Shown in pieces: positions 26,670 to 35,437 of a stretch of 64,000 nucleotides of DNA (its first letter is position 1; each line of letters starts with the position of its first letter). Source of the DNA: Pseudomonas nitroreducens. Lineage in GTDB: Bacteria; Pseudomonadota; Gammaproteobacteria; Pseudomonadales; Pseudomonadaceae. The DNA is taken from positions 1 through 64,000 of the forward strand of contig NZ_JACHLI010000003.1 in the NCBI RefSeq assembly GCF_014204515.1, read 5' to 3'. Position numbers and translations under genes: made by a program. The notes beneath the pieces were generated by a model. That model saw only the letters and a list, made by a program, of their open reading frames with translations, searched no databases and was not told the origin of the DNA.

Positions 26670-26889
26670 GCTCGACGCCCAGCGGAACGACGATGGTGAC
26701 TTCGCGCGGCGGCGTGGCCGGGGTGCCCGGCTGGCGACGCGGACTTTTGGCAGAACCCGGCTTGCCGGGGCAAGCCGAAGATAAGCGGGACATGGCAGGT
26801 ACTCCACGAGGGGCCTGATGGGTAGAGGAGCCCTGGTACGGCAAGTTCAGAAAACCCCGCGTGCGGCCGCCCCACTCCACCCGGTCAGG

Positions 26890-27192
26890 CTAGTCAGCTT
26901 CGGGCGTGGTGCCCTTGCCGTGGGTGGTGTCGTGATCCTTGTGCTGCTGTTTCTCGCGGCTCTGCGTGGATTGCACCTGGCTGTTGTCATCGGTGCGGCC
27001 CTCGTCTTTCTGCTTCTGCTGCGAGGCGGGCGGCGTGGGAGCCTGGCCCGGGCTCTGGCCGTGGGGTTTCTCGTTGGTCGGCACCTGCGGGGTGGATTCG
27101 GCGGCGTAGGCCGGAACCAGGCCGATGGACAGCCAGGCCAGCAGGACGGCAGCGAAAGGTCGGGCGGCTTTGCGGCAAATGAGTCTGGTCAT
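26890..27192 (-). CDS. Secreted, low-complexity small protein
   Basis: A 100-residue protein with a Sec signal peptide (hydrophobic core ending PAYA, then AESTPQVP). The mature part is rich in Gln, Lys, Asp and Thr and is almost certainly disordered (HGQSPGQAPTPPASQQKQKD). GGAGCCACC lies before the ATG. No family recognised. It may be a periplasmic stress protein by context. Confidence 0.5.
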   Translation of the reverse strand: MTRLICRKAARPFAAVLLAWLSIGLVPAYAAESTPQVPTNEKPHGQSPGQAPTPPASQQKQKDEGRTDDNSQVQSTQSREKQQHKDHDTTHGKGTTPEAD

Positions 27193-27248
27193 GGGTGGCT
27201 CCTGTGGTGGGGCTGGGTTTTGACTGAGGTTGAAGCTCGTGATCGGGA

Positions 27249-29018
27249 TCACTTGCGCGCGAGCAGTTGCCGCGCGCTCTGGCGCAACACGCCCCAGCGA
27301 CGCGGGTCGCCGGGCAAGGCGCCGAGCAGGTTGCGCGCCTGCTCGAAACTGATGTGCGGCGGCAGCGGCGGCACGTCCGGGTCGGTGAGTACTTCCAGCA
27401 ACACCGGGCGGTCGGATTCGAAGGCGTCCTGCCAGGCGGCAGCCAGGTGCGCCGCGTCGGTCACACGAATGCCGCGAAAACCCAGCAGCTCGGCGTAGCG
27501 CGCATAGGGGAAATCGATGACTTCCTGCGCCGCGGCGAACTCGGGATCACCGGCCAGCGCGCGCTGCTCCCAGGTGACCTGATTGAGGTCGCCATTGTTG
27601 AGCACCAGCACGATGAAGGTCGGGTTGTCCTTCCAGCGCCGGCAGTACTGCTGCACCGTCACCAGCTCGGCGTTGCCGTTCATCTGCATGGCGCCGTCGC
27701 CGACCATGGCGATCACCGGCCGTCCGGGATGCGCCAGCTTGGCCGCCAGGGCGTAAGGCACCCCGCTGCCCATGCTGGCCAGCTTGCCCGACAGCGAACC
27801 GAGCATGCCGGGACGCACCCGCAGGTCACGGGCATACCAATTGGTGTGCGAGCCGCTGTCGCCGGCGAGGATCACGTCCGCGGGCAACTGCGGCGAAAGC
27901 TCCCAGAACACCCGCTGCGGATTGATCGGCTCGGCGGGCTTCATCGCCTGCTCGCGCAGCTCCTTCCAGCTGTCCGCCACGGCCTTTTCGATGCGGATGC
28001 GCCAGGTGCCATGGCGCTTGGGCTTGAGTAGTGGCAACAGGCGGCGCAGGGTCTCGCCGGCATCGCCCAGCAGCACCTGGTCGATGGGATAGCGCATGCT
28101 GACGTTGCGCGCCTGCAGGTCGATCTGCACCGCCCTGGCCTGCCCCGGCCTGGGCAGGAACTCGCTGTAGGGAAAGGTGGTGCCGATCATCAGCAGCGTG
28201 TCGCAGCGCTGCATCAGTTCGGCACTGGCCCGTGTGCCGAGCAGGCCGATGGAGCCGGTGACGTAGGGCAGCTCGTCATCCACCACCATCTTGCCCAGCA
28301 GGGCCTTGGCGACTCCGGCGGACAGGGCCTGGGCTACCGCTGCAACTTCGGCATGGGCGCCCAGCGCGCCGGCGCCGACCAGGATGGCGACCTTGCGCCC
28401 GGCATTGAGGATGTCGGCGGCAGCCGCCAGTTCGTCGTCACGCGCGTAAGGCCGCGGGACGATGAAACCGACGCCGGAATAGACGTGAGCATGTTTGTGC
28501 GGCGGCTTTTGCGCCGGCATCTGCTGCACGTCGTTGGGAATGATCACCGTGGCGACCTGGCGCTCGCTGCAGGCCACCCGCAGCGCACGGTCGATCACGT
28601 GCAGCAACTGGCCGGGGCTGGCGACTGTCTCGACGTAGTTACTCACGTCGCGGAACAGCGTGTGCAGGTCGACCTCCTGCTGGTAGTCGCTGCCCAGGGC
28701 GGTCACCGCCTGTTGGCCGACGATGGCCAGCACCGGCTGGTGATCCATGCGCGCGTCGTACAGGCCGTTGAGCAAGTGGATGGCGCCCGGACCGGAAGTG
28801 GCCAGGCAGACGCCCACTTCGCCGGTGAACTTGGCATGGGCGCCGGCCATGAAGGCGGCCATTTCCTCATGGCGCACACGGATGTAGTCGAAGTCTTCGG
28901 CGCGCCGGCCGAACGCGCCCATGATCCCGTTGATGCCATCACCGGGATAGCCGAAGACGCGTTGTATACCCCACTGCGAGAGGCGTTCGAGCAATTGATC
29001 GGCGACCGTCTGGGACAT
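27249..29018 (-). CDS. Thiamine-pyrophosphate enzyme (pyruvate oxidase/dehydrogenase-like)
   Basis: A 589-residue TPP-dependent enzyme of the acetolactate synthase/PoxB family. N-terminal Pyr domain: FGYPGDGINGIMGAF, with the conserved Glu in RHEEMAAFMAGAH. The central nucleotide-binding domain begins at about residue 195. The C-terminal TPP site has the GDGAMQMNGN motif and NNGDLNQVTWEQ. It most resembles PoxB-like pyruvate:quinone oxidoreductases, but acetolactate synthase-like decarboxylase is also possible. AGAAGGAG precedes the ATG; a longer frame upstream is not coding. In stress regions such enzymes are typically stationary-phase induced. Confidence 0.8.
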   Translation of the reverse strand: MSQTVADQLLERLSQWGIQRVFGYPGDGINGIMGAFGRRAEDFDYIRVRHEEMAAFMAGAHAKFTGEVGVCLATSGPGAIHLLNGLYDARMDHQPVLAIVGQQAVTALGSDYQQEVDLHTLFRDVSNYVETVASPGQLLHVIDRALRVACSERQVATVIIPNDVQQMPAQKPPHKHAHVYSGVGFIVPRPYARDDELAAAADILNAGRKVAILVGAGALGAHAEVAAVAQALSAGVAKALLGKMVVDDELPYVTGSIGLLGTRASAELMQRCDTLLMIGTTFPYSEFLPRPGQARAVQIDLQARNVSMRYPIDQVLLGDAGETLRRLLPLLKPKRHGTWRIRIEKAVADSWKELREQAMKPAEPINPQRVFWELSPQLPADVILAGDSGSHTNWYARDLRVRPGMLGSLSGKLASMGSGVPYALAAKLAHPGRPVIAMVGDGAMQMNGNAELVTVQQYCRRWKDNPTFIVLVLNNGDLNQVTWEQRALAGDPEFAAAQEVIDFPYARYAELLGFRGIRVTDAAHLAAAWQDAFESDRPVLLEVLTDPDVPPLPPHISFEQARNLLGALPGDPRRWGVLRQSARQLLARK

Positions 29019-29222
29019 GCCTGGCTCCTTCTGGAATCTGCGTTGGCGGGATGGGCGTCGGCTCGACCCCCTTGTCTGCACCGACCGGTGGCGCCGGGGC
29101 GGGTTCAGAACAATTCGCCAGCGGAACCTCCGCGACGGCTTCCTACCAACGGCATGCAACGGGTTTGAACCTGCGGCCCCCCCGGCCAGTCCGGATGAAT
29201 AACCCCCACGCTGGAAACCGCC

Positions 29223-30242
29223 ATGACCCGAGACGGCCTCAATGCACTGCACGAGCTGGTCCAGGACTTCGAGTTGCCGCTGGACAGCGACTACCAACAA
29301 GCCACGCTGGGCCGGGCCCTGCGCAACCTCAGCGACAGCGGGCTGGACCTGCTGCCCAGCCCGGGCAGCGGCGCCACCCTGCGCCGCTGGCAAGCTTTGG
29401 CGACGGTGGCGGGCAGCGACCTGTCGCTGCTCAAGCTGTACGAGGGGCACACCGACGCGCTGGCCATCCTCGACGAACTGCAGGCCCAGGCGCGCCCCGG
29501 TACCTGGGCCGTGTGGGCGGCCGAGCCGCCGGGCGCCAGCGTGCAGATCGTCGCCCGCGAGGCCGGCTTCGTGCGGGTCAGCGGCAGCAAGCCCTGGTGT
29601 TCCGGCGCAGCCCTGGTGGAGCACGCCCTGGTGACCGCCAGGGACGAACAGGATCGGCCCCAGCTGATCGCCGTGACCCTCGACCAACCCGGTGTGGACA
29701 TCGGCGAAGGCGACTGGAATGCCGTCGGCATGGCAGCCACCCGCAGCGCCACGGTGGACTTCGACAATGCCCAGGCGCAGTGCGTCGGTGCCCCGCAGGC
29801 CTATCTGCAGCGTCCCGGCTTCTGGCACGGCGGCGCCGGCATCGCCGCCTGCTGGTACGGAGCCGCGAGCCGTCTGGCCAGCTACCTGCGCAACGGGCGC
29901 ACCGACGACCCCCACGCCATGGCCCACCTGGGGGCCGTGGATGCCGCCCTGGCCGGCGCCGCCGGCGCGCTGCGCGAATGCGCGCAGTGGATCGACGACA
30001 ACCCCACGGCCGATTCGGAACTCGCCGCGCGACGCGTGCGCGCCCAGGTCGAGGGCTCGGTCGAGGCTGTCCAATGGCACGTCGGCCATGCCCTGGGCGC
30101 CACCCCGTTCTGCCGGGACCGCCGCTTCGCGCTGATCGCCGCCGACCTGCCGGTGTTCCTCCGGCAGAGCCACGGCGAACGCGACCTGGCGCATCTCGGC
30201 CTGCACCTGGCCAGGCACCAGGAAGAGCGGTGGGCGCTATGA
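29223..30242 (+). CDS. Acyl-CoA dehydrogenase-like protein
   Basis: A 339-residue protein that resembles acyl-CoA dehydrogenases (PGSGATLRRWQALATVAGSD, WAAEPPGASVQIV, SGSKPWCSGAALVEHALVTA). The usual catalytic glutamate is not obvious, and the protein is shorter than the normal 380 residues, so it may be degenerate or act on an unusual substrate. It is the first gene of a four-gene operon with a PIG-L deacetylase, a methyltransferase and a glycosyltransferase. All four overlap by four bases. The combination is not a standard beta-oxidation unit. Confidence 0.75.
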   Translation: MTRDGLNALHELVQDFELPLDSDYQQATLGRALRNLSDSGLDLLPSPGSGATLRRWQALATVAGSDLSLLKLYEGHTDALAILDELQAQARPGTWAVWAAEPPGASVQIVAREAGFVRVSGSKPWCSGAALVEHALVTARDEQDRPQLIAVTLDQPGVDIGEGDWNAVGMAATRSATVDFDNAQAQCVGAPQAYLQRPGFWHGGAGIAACWYGAASRLASYLRNGRTDDPHAMAHLGAVDAALAGAAGALRECAQWIDDNPTADSELAARRVRAQVEGSVEAVQWHVGHALGATPFCRDRRFALIAADLPVFLRQSHGERDLAHLGLHLARHQEERWAL

Positions 30243-30973
30243 GCAACCTGATCGCCGGGGCGACCGGCACTCCCGCCTCGGCCTGGCGCACCTGCGTGCA
30301 ACTGCAGCGCCTGCCGCGTATCGACAAGAGCGAACTGCTGCCGCCGGGCCGGCGCCTGGTGGTGGTCGCGCCGCACCCGGATGACGAGGTACTGGCCTGC
30401 GGCGGCCTGCTCGCCAGCCTCGGTGCGCAGGCCTGCGGGCTGCTGATCTCGGTCACCGATGGCGAAGGCAGCCACCCCGGCTCGCCGCGCTGGACCCCGG
30501 AGCGCCTGCGCGTCACACGTCAGGAAGAAAGCCGGCGGGCGCTGGCCGAACTCGGGCTCGATGCACAGCAGTGGCAATGGCAGCGCCTGCACCTGCCCGA
30601 CAGCGGCGTGCAGGCCGCGCCGCTGGCCGCAGCCCTTGGCCAGTGGGTGCGCCCCGGCGACCGGCTGATCAGTACCTGGCGCCGCGACGGCCATCGCGAC
30701 CACGAGGAAACCGGGCTGGCCTGCGCCCAGGTCGCCGCGCGCTGCTCGGCGCGGCATTTCGAAACGCCGATCTGGGCCTGGCACTGGGCCCTGCCCGGCG
30801 ACCCGCGCCTGCCCTGGGCCAGGGCACGGCGGCTGGACCTCGACGAGGCCGCGCTGCAGCGCAAGCGTCAGGCCATCCAGGCCCATGCCAGCCAGCTCGA
30901 AGGCCCGCAGCCGATCCTCGACGCGCGCCTGCTCGACACCCTGCTGCAACCCTTCGAGGTGTACTTCCTGTGA
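30239..30973 (+). CDS. PIG-L family deacetylase
   Basis: A 244-residue protein with the zinc motif AHPDD-type sequence (VVVAPHPDDEVLACGG) and the second His region (RDGHRDHEETGLA). PIG-L enzymes remove the N-acetyl group from N-acetylglucosamine-containing substrates (LmbE, MshB, GlcNAc-PI deacetylase). The gene overlaps both neighbours by four bases. With an acyl-CoA dehydrogenase-like gene before and a methyltransferase and glycosyltransferase after, it probably belongs to a pathway for a small glycosylated compound; the product is unknown. Confidence 0.85.
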   Translation: MSNLIAGATGTPASAWRTCVQLQRLPRIDKSELLPPGRRLVVVAPHPDDEVLACGGLLASLGAQACGLLISVTDGEGSHPGSPRWTPERLRVTRQEESRRALAELGLDAQQWQWQRLHLPDSGVQAAPLAAALGQWVRPGDRLISTWRRDGHRDHEETGLACAQVAARCSARHFETPIWAWHWALPGDPRLPWARARRLDLDEAALQRKRQAIQAHASQLEGPQPILDARLLDTLLQPFEVYFL

Positions 30974-31548
30974 ACTCCGTGACGGCCGGCTACTTCGACG
31001 AACTGTACCGCGGCGACCCGGACCCCTGGGCATTCCGCCGCTCGTGGTACGAACGGCGCAAGCGCGGCCTGCTGCTCGCCAGCCTGCCGCGCGAGCGCTT
31101 TCGCAGCGCCTACGAACCGGCCTGCGCCAACGGCGAGACCAGCGCCGAACTGGCCGGCCGCAGCGACACGCTGCTGTGCAGCGACTTCAGCGCCGAAGCC
31201 CTGGCCCTGGCTCGCCAGCGACTCGCCGGCCTGGACAACGTGCGCCTCGATCGCCATGACCTGCCGGCGGACTGGCCGGCGGGAGGCTTCGATCTGATCG
31301 TGCTCGGCGAGCTGGGCTACTACCTCGCGCCAGGGGACTGGCTGCACACCTGCCAGCGCGCGGCGGCCAGCCTGGCGCCCGACGGCGTGCTGGTCGCCTG
31401 CCACTGGCGACACCCCATCGAGGGCTGCGCCCTGGCCGGCGACGCCGTGCACGGGCTGCTGCAACGGGCAATGGCCGCGCCGCCAGCGGTCAGTCATGTC
31501 GAACGGGATTTCCGCCTGGAACTGTGGTTCGACCAGGAGGCGCGATGA
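30970..31548 (+). CDS. SAM-dependent methyltransferase (NodS-like)
   Basis: A 192-residue methyltransferase. The start is a GTG inside the PIG-L stop (GTGA). The N-terminus SVTAGYFDELYRGDPDPWAF and the region YEPACANGETSAELA with the following CSDFSAEALALA fit class I methyltransferases of the NodS type, which N-methylate deacetylated amino sugars. That substrate would suit the upstream deacetylase, but this is inference. It overlaps the glycosyltransferase by four bases. Confidence 0.82.
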   Translation: MNSVTAGYFDELYRGDPDPWAFRRSWYERRKRGLLLASLPRERFRSAYEPACANGETSAELAGRSDTLLCSDFSAEALALARQRLAGLDNVRLDRHDLPADWPAGGFDLIVLGELGYYLAPGDWLHTCQRAAASLAPDGVLVACHWRHPIEGCALAGDAVHGLLQRAMAAPPAVSHVERDFRLELWFDQEAR

Positions 31549-32198
31549 TCGGCGTACTGGTACCCGCGCACAACGAGGCGCAATTGCTCGGAGCCTGCCT
31601 GGCCTCGCTGCGGCAGGCGGCCCTGCACCCGGGCCTGGACGCCGAACCGGTGTGCATCCTGGTGGTGCTGGACGCCTGCACCGATGACAGCGAGGCCGTG
31701 GCCAACGCCTGCGGTGTCGCGGTGCTGCGGGTCGAACAACGCAACGTCGGCCATGCCCGGCGCGCCGGCGCCGCCCGGCTGCTGGAACAGGGCGCGCGCT
31801 GGCTGGCCTGTACCGATGCAGACAGCAGCGTCGACCACGACTGGCTGGTGCGCCAGCTGGCCTTCGGCGCGGAAGCGGTGTGCGGCACGGTGCGGGTCGC
31901 CGACTGGTCGCCGCGCTCGGAACAGGTACGCCTGCGCCATGCCGAGCACTACCAGGCCGGTGAAGGTCATCGGCATATCCACGGCGCCAACCTGGGCGTC
32001 TGCGCCCAGGCCTACCGGCGCGTCGGCGGCTTCCGCCCGCTGCCGGTGGACGAAGACGTCCATCTGGTCCGCGACCTGGAGCGCAGCGGCGCGCACATCG
32101 TCTGGACGCACCAGACCTGTGTCACCACCAGCGCCCGCCGCGACTGCCGCGCACGCCACGGCTTCGGCGAGTTCCTCGACCAGCTCGCGGCACCCTGA
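31545..32198 (+). CDS. Family 2 glycosyltransferase
   Basis: A 217-residue GT-A glycosyltransferase (IGVLVPAHNEAQLLGACLAS, LVVLDACTDDSEAVA, and a DxD-like CTDADSSVDHDWL). It is short for the family and has no membrane segment, so it is probably soluble. It ends the four-gene operon, and only three bases separate its stop from that of the opposite gene. With a deacetylase and a methyltransferase before it, a glycosylated small metabolite or lipid is a reasonable product. Confidence 0.82.
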   Translation: MIGVLVPAHNEAQLLGACLASLRQAALHPGLDAEPVCILVVLDACTDDSEAVANACGVAVLRVEQRNVGHARRAGAARLLEQGARWLACTDADSSVDHDWLVRQLAFGAEAVCGTVRVADWSPRSEQVRLRHAEHYQAGEGHRHIHGANLGVCAQAYRRVGGFRPLPVDEDVHLVRDLERSGAHIVWTHQTCVTTSARRDCRARHGFGEFLDQLAAP

Positions 32199-32201
32199 GG
32201 C

Positions 32202-32993
32202 TCAACCGACAACCAGCCGGTTGGCCCGCTCGCCCACCACCATCTCGGTGATCCAGCGCACCAGGATGTCGGTGTAAGCCGCCTGCGAAGTCTCGCTGCT
32301 CAGCGCGTGATCGGCCTGGTCGATGATCCGGTGGGTCAGCGAATGCGTGCGCTGAAAGGCGGCGCGGTAGCTCATGATGGTCGAGTGCGGGACGTAGTCG
32401 TCATGCTCGGACTCCACCAGCAGGACGTCGCCGCGGAACCCCGAGCAGGCTTTCAGTGCGCGGTTGCTGGCGGCGGGGATCAGGCTCGAACGGTAGGCCA
32501 TCAGGTCCTCGCGCGGCAATTCGCGCTTGGGCACGTGCCAGTCCTCGTCGCGGTACATCGCCGGCACCCGCAGGGCCAGCCAGCGTACCGCGCGCAGCTC
32601 GGTGAGGATCGCCGCGAGATAGCCGCCATAGCTGGTGCCCACCACCGCGATGGCGCCGGAGTCGATGCGCGGATGCGCCGCCAGGCGGTCGTAGGCGGCG
32701 AGCAGGTCGCGCAGGTTGTCCTCGCGGGTGACGCTGGCCTGCTGGGCCTCGCCGGCACCGTGGCCGGCCAGGTCGAAGGTCAGGCAGACACAGCCCAGCC
32801 CGGCGATGCCGCGGGCGCGCCGGAGATCGCGTTGCTGGCTGCCTCCCCAGCCATGCACGAAGAGTACGCCCGGCACGTGGGTGCGCGGGCTGAGGAAGTT
32901 GCCCTGCAGGCGCAGGCTGCCGACATCGATGTCGACGGGTTCGTCGCTGGCCTCGATGGCCGCGCCCCGAAACAGCTCGTCATCCGAATTCAT
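32202..32993 (-). CDS. Alpha/beta hydrolase
   Basis: A 263-residue alpha/beta hydrolase. The oxyanion region is VLFVHGWGGSQQRD, the nucleophile elbow is VVGTSYGGYLAAI (GxSxG with Ser), and the late His is in QADHALSSE. An aspartate in LLVESEHDDYVPH completes the likely triad. It overlaps the DUF3182 gene by 14 bases and is probably translated after it. Substrate unknown. Confidence 0.8.
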   Translation of the reverse strand: MNSDDELFRGAAIEASDEPVDIDVGSLRLQGNFLSPRTHVPGVLFVHGWGGSQQRDLRRARGIAGLGCVCLTFDLAGHGAGEAQQASVTREDNLRDLLAAYDRLAAHPRIDSGAIAVVGTSYGGYLAAILTELRAVRWLALRVPAMYRDEDWHVPKRELPREDLMAYRSSLIPAASNRALKACSGFRGDVLLVESEHDDYVPHSTIMSYRAAFQRTHSLTHRIIDQADHALSSETSQAAYTDILVRWITEMVVGERANRLVVG

Positions 32994-34089
32994 AGGGTTC
33001 CACCATGGCGTACTTCATCAGGAAATCGCCGTTCGCATCGGGGCCGCGATACAGCACGCGGGCGTTGCGTGGTAGCGGCTTGTCCTCGAATACCTCGAAG
33101 GTCGAAGCGCGCACCACGCACAGCGTCGGGTCGGCAACCAGAGCCTGCAGCGCCGCCAGTTCGGCACCGCTGGCACCGCCGATGCGCCAGGACTGCTCCA
33201 GCACGCCGCAACAGGAGCGGCCCTGTGCGTCCTGCCCCTGGGCGATATCGTAATTGCGCCGCGAGGCGTAGAAACCGGGCAACAGTTGATGCGCGGCCAG
33301 GTCGAACTGCCGGCCCTGGCCAATCGCCTGTTTCACCGACGCCACCAGGTCCAGGGCGAGCAGGCAGTCGAAATCGCCGCGCACCACCAGCAGGTCACTG
33401 CCGCCGTAGACCAGTTCCCCGCGCGGGTTGCGATTGCGCTGCTGGACGCCGTGATAGCTGAGCAGCACGCCGTTGATCATGACCTGGCCAACGCTGTGGG
33501 TCTGCGGATCGTCCAGTTCGTCCTCGATCACCAGGCCTTCGCGGTAATCCGCCTCGGTGTAACGGCCCAGCGCCTCGGCCAGTTGCTCGGTATCGGCGAC
33601 CACCTGTTGCCCCTGCCCGCCCCGGCTCCCCGCCGGCTTCAGGCGCTGCGGGCCGCGTTGCAGGCGGGCGCTGGCGCCGCGCAGAGCATCGTGGTGGCAG
33701 AACACGCTGTGACCGTCGAGCACCAGCGGTTTGACCCGTGCGGCGAACGCCTCGCTCCAGCCACGCGGGGTCAGGGTCGGCCGCTCGATCAGCGGGTGGA
33801 CGATGGCCTTGCCGGCCTGCCAGGCGCGCTCCACGTAACCCCCGAAGAAGTCCAGCGGCCCCTGGATGCCCAGCTCGGCCGCCTGCTCGCGACCGACCAC
33901 CGTGGCGTCGGGCACCCAGTAGGGACGCTGGCCGGGCGCGCACTCGCCGGGCGCCCGGCTGGCGAACTCCAGGCCCTGGATTTCCGCCAGCCAGGCGGCC
34001 AGCGCTCGGTGAGTGATCTGGTCGGCGGCCTGTGCTTGCGCATCCAGTGCGCAGGCAACCACCAGGCGTAAAGGATCAGCGTCGTGCAT
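32980..34089 (-). CDS. DUF3182 family protein
   Basis: A 369-residue protein of the DUF3182 family, which has an ATP-grasp-like look (KAIVHPLIERPTLTPRGW, VKPLVLDGHSVFCHHDAL). It carries the segments SRGGQGQQVV and EGLVIEDELDDPQTHSVGQV. No reaction is known. It is coupled to the hydrolase downstream by a 14-base overlap. I see no signal peptide. Confidence 0.72.
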   Translation of the reverse strand: MHDADPLRLVVACALDAQAQAADQITHRALAAWLAEIQGLEFASRAPGECAPGQRPYWVPDATVVGREQAAELGIQGPLDFFGGYVERAWQAGKAIVHPLIERPTLTPRGWSEAFAARVKPLVLDGHSVFCHHDALRGASARLQRGPQRLKPAGSRGGQGQQVVADTEQLAEALGRYTEADYREGLVIEDELDDPQTHSVGQVMINGVLLSYHGVQQRNRNPRGELVYGGSDLLVVRGDFDCLLALDLVASVKQAIGQGRQFDLAAHQLLPGFYASRRNYDIAQGQDAQGRSCCGVLEQSWRIGGASGAELAALQALVADPTLCVVRASTFEVFEDKPLPRNARVLYRGPDANGDFLMKYAMVEPYEFG

Positions 34090-34188
34090 CGGGGCATCCC
34101 TCGGTCAGGCTGTATGAACACTCGACTGGCCAGGCGGTCATCGGTTCTACACAGGTGACGAACAGAGCCGCCCGGCCAGGAGAGCAAC

Positions 34189-34446
34189 ATGCAACACGAC
34201 CGCGAAGCGCAGATCCGCCAGAAGGCCCACGACCTCTGGATCGCCGAAGGCAAACCCGCCGGCCAGGAGGCACGCCACTGGAAGGAGGCCGAGGAAAGCC
34301 TGGGCCAGTCCTTGCCCATCGAGCGAGCCCAGGACCTGGACTACAAGGGCAAGCAGCATCCCCGCCGCGAGGCCTGGGGGCGTCCTGGCGCCGCCGACGA
34401 ATGCGGCGGAACGCCCGCCGGCTCCTCCAGTCGGAACCTTGAGTAG
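34189..34446 (+). CDS. DUF2934 domain protein
   Basis: An 85-residue protein whose first 45 residues match DUF2934 (REAQIRQKAHDLWIAEGKPA, then GQEARHWKEAEESLG). The rest is charged and probably disordered. The family is found mostly near stress and DNA-repair genes and has no known activity. The start has GGAGAGC upstream. Confidence 0.75.
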   Translation: MQHDREAQIRQKAHDLWIAEGKPAGQEARHWKEAEESLGQSLPIERAQDLDYKGKQHPRREAWGRPGAADECGGTPAGSSSRNLE

Positions 34447-34486
34447 CCCGAACCAGAACCCCGCACCGCCCCGCCAGGAGAACCCC

Positions 34487-35437
34487 ATGAGCACCGGCGC
34501 CACCCCGCCACGTCGCGCGATGAAGGGACTGCACATCGGCATCTCCGGCTGGCGCTACGTGCCCTGGCGCGGCGAGTTCTATCCACCGGGGCTGCGCCAG
34601 AAGGACGAGCTGCGCTACGCCTCGCGGGCCTTCAACAGCATCGAGCTGAACGGCTCCTTCTATGCCCTGCAGACACCCCAGCGCTACCGCCAGTGGGCGG
34701 CAGACACCCCCGACGGCTTCGTCTTCAGCCTCAAGGCGCCGCGCTACATCACCCACATCAAGCGGCTGCGCGAGGCCGAGGAAGGCCTCGCCAACTTCTT
34801 CGCCTCCGGTCCGCTGGAGCTGGGTGACAAGCTCGGGCCGCTGCTCTGGCAACTGCCGCCGAGCCTGAAGTACGACGCCGAGGTGCTCGAAGCCTTCCTC
34901 GCCCTGCTGCCCCGGCACACCGACGCGGCGCTGAAGCTGGCCAGGGCCGCCGCGACCCGCCGGCCGGACGCCTGGCCGCAAGGGCTGAAGCAGCGGCCGT
35001 TGCGCCACGCCATGGAAGTGCGCCACGCCAGCTTTGCCTGCGCCGGATTCGCCGAGCAGCTGCGCCGCCATGGCGTCGCCCTGGTGTTCGCCGATGCGCC
35101 GCGCAAGTGGCCCTATGCCGAGGACCTGACGGCGAAGGATTTCATCTACCTGCGCCTGCACGGCGACCAGCAGCTGTACGCCAGTGGCTATGGCGAGGCG
35201 GCGCTGCAGCGCTGGCGCGAGCGCATCGGTCGCTGGCGGCGCGGGCTGCAACCCGCCGACGCCCAATTGCTCGACGCGTCCACTCGCGGCGACCGGCATT
35301 CGCGCGAGGTGTTCTGCTACTTCGACAATGACATCAAGGTCCGCGCGCCCTTCGATGCCAGTCATCTGATGGCGCTGCTCGACCTGCGCCTGCCGGGCCG
35401 CCAGCAGCCCGGCGAACCAGTGGGAGACTGGGCATGA
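34487..35437 (+). CDS. DUF72 domain protein
   Basis: A 316-residue protein of the DUF72 (YecE-like) family. The core pattern is LHIGISGWRYVPWRGEFYPP, FNSIELNGSFYALQTP and LKAPRYITHIKRL. This is a TIM-barrel-like family with no assigned reaction. The ATG at 34487 has AGGAG upstream. The stop overlaps the next gene by four bases (ATGA), so it begins the EEP-ClsB-YbhN operon. Confidence 0.82.
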   Translation: MSTGATPPRRAMKGLHIGISGWRYVPWRGEFYPPGLRQKDELRYASRAFNSIELNGSFYALQTPQRYRQWAADTPDGFVFSLKAPRYITHIKRLREAEEGLANFFASGPLELGDKLGPLLWQLPPSLKYDAEVLEAFLALLPRHTDAALKLARAAATRRPDAWPQGLKQRPLRHAMEVRHASFACAGFAEQLRRHGVALVFADAPRKWPYAEDLTAKDFIYLRLHGDQQLYASGYGEAALQRWRERIGRWRRGLQPADAQLLDASTRGDRHSREVFCYFDNDIKVRAPFDASHLMALLDLRLPGRQQPGEPVGDWA

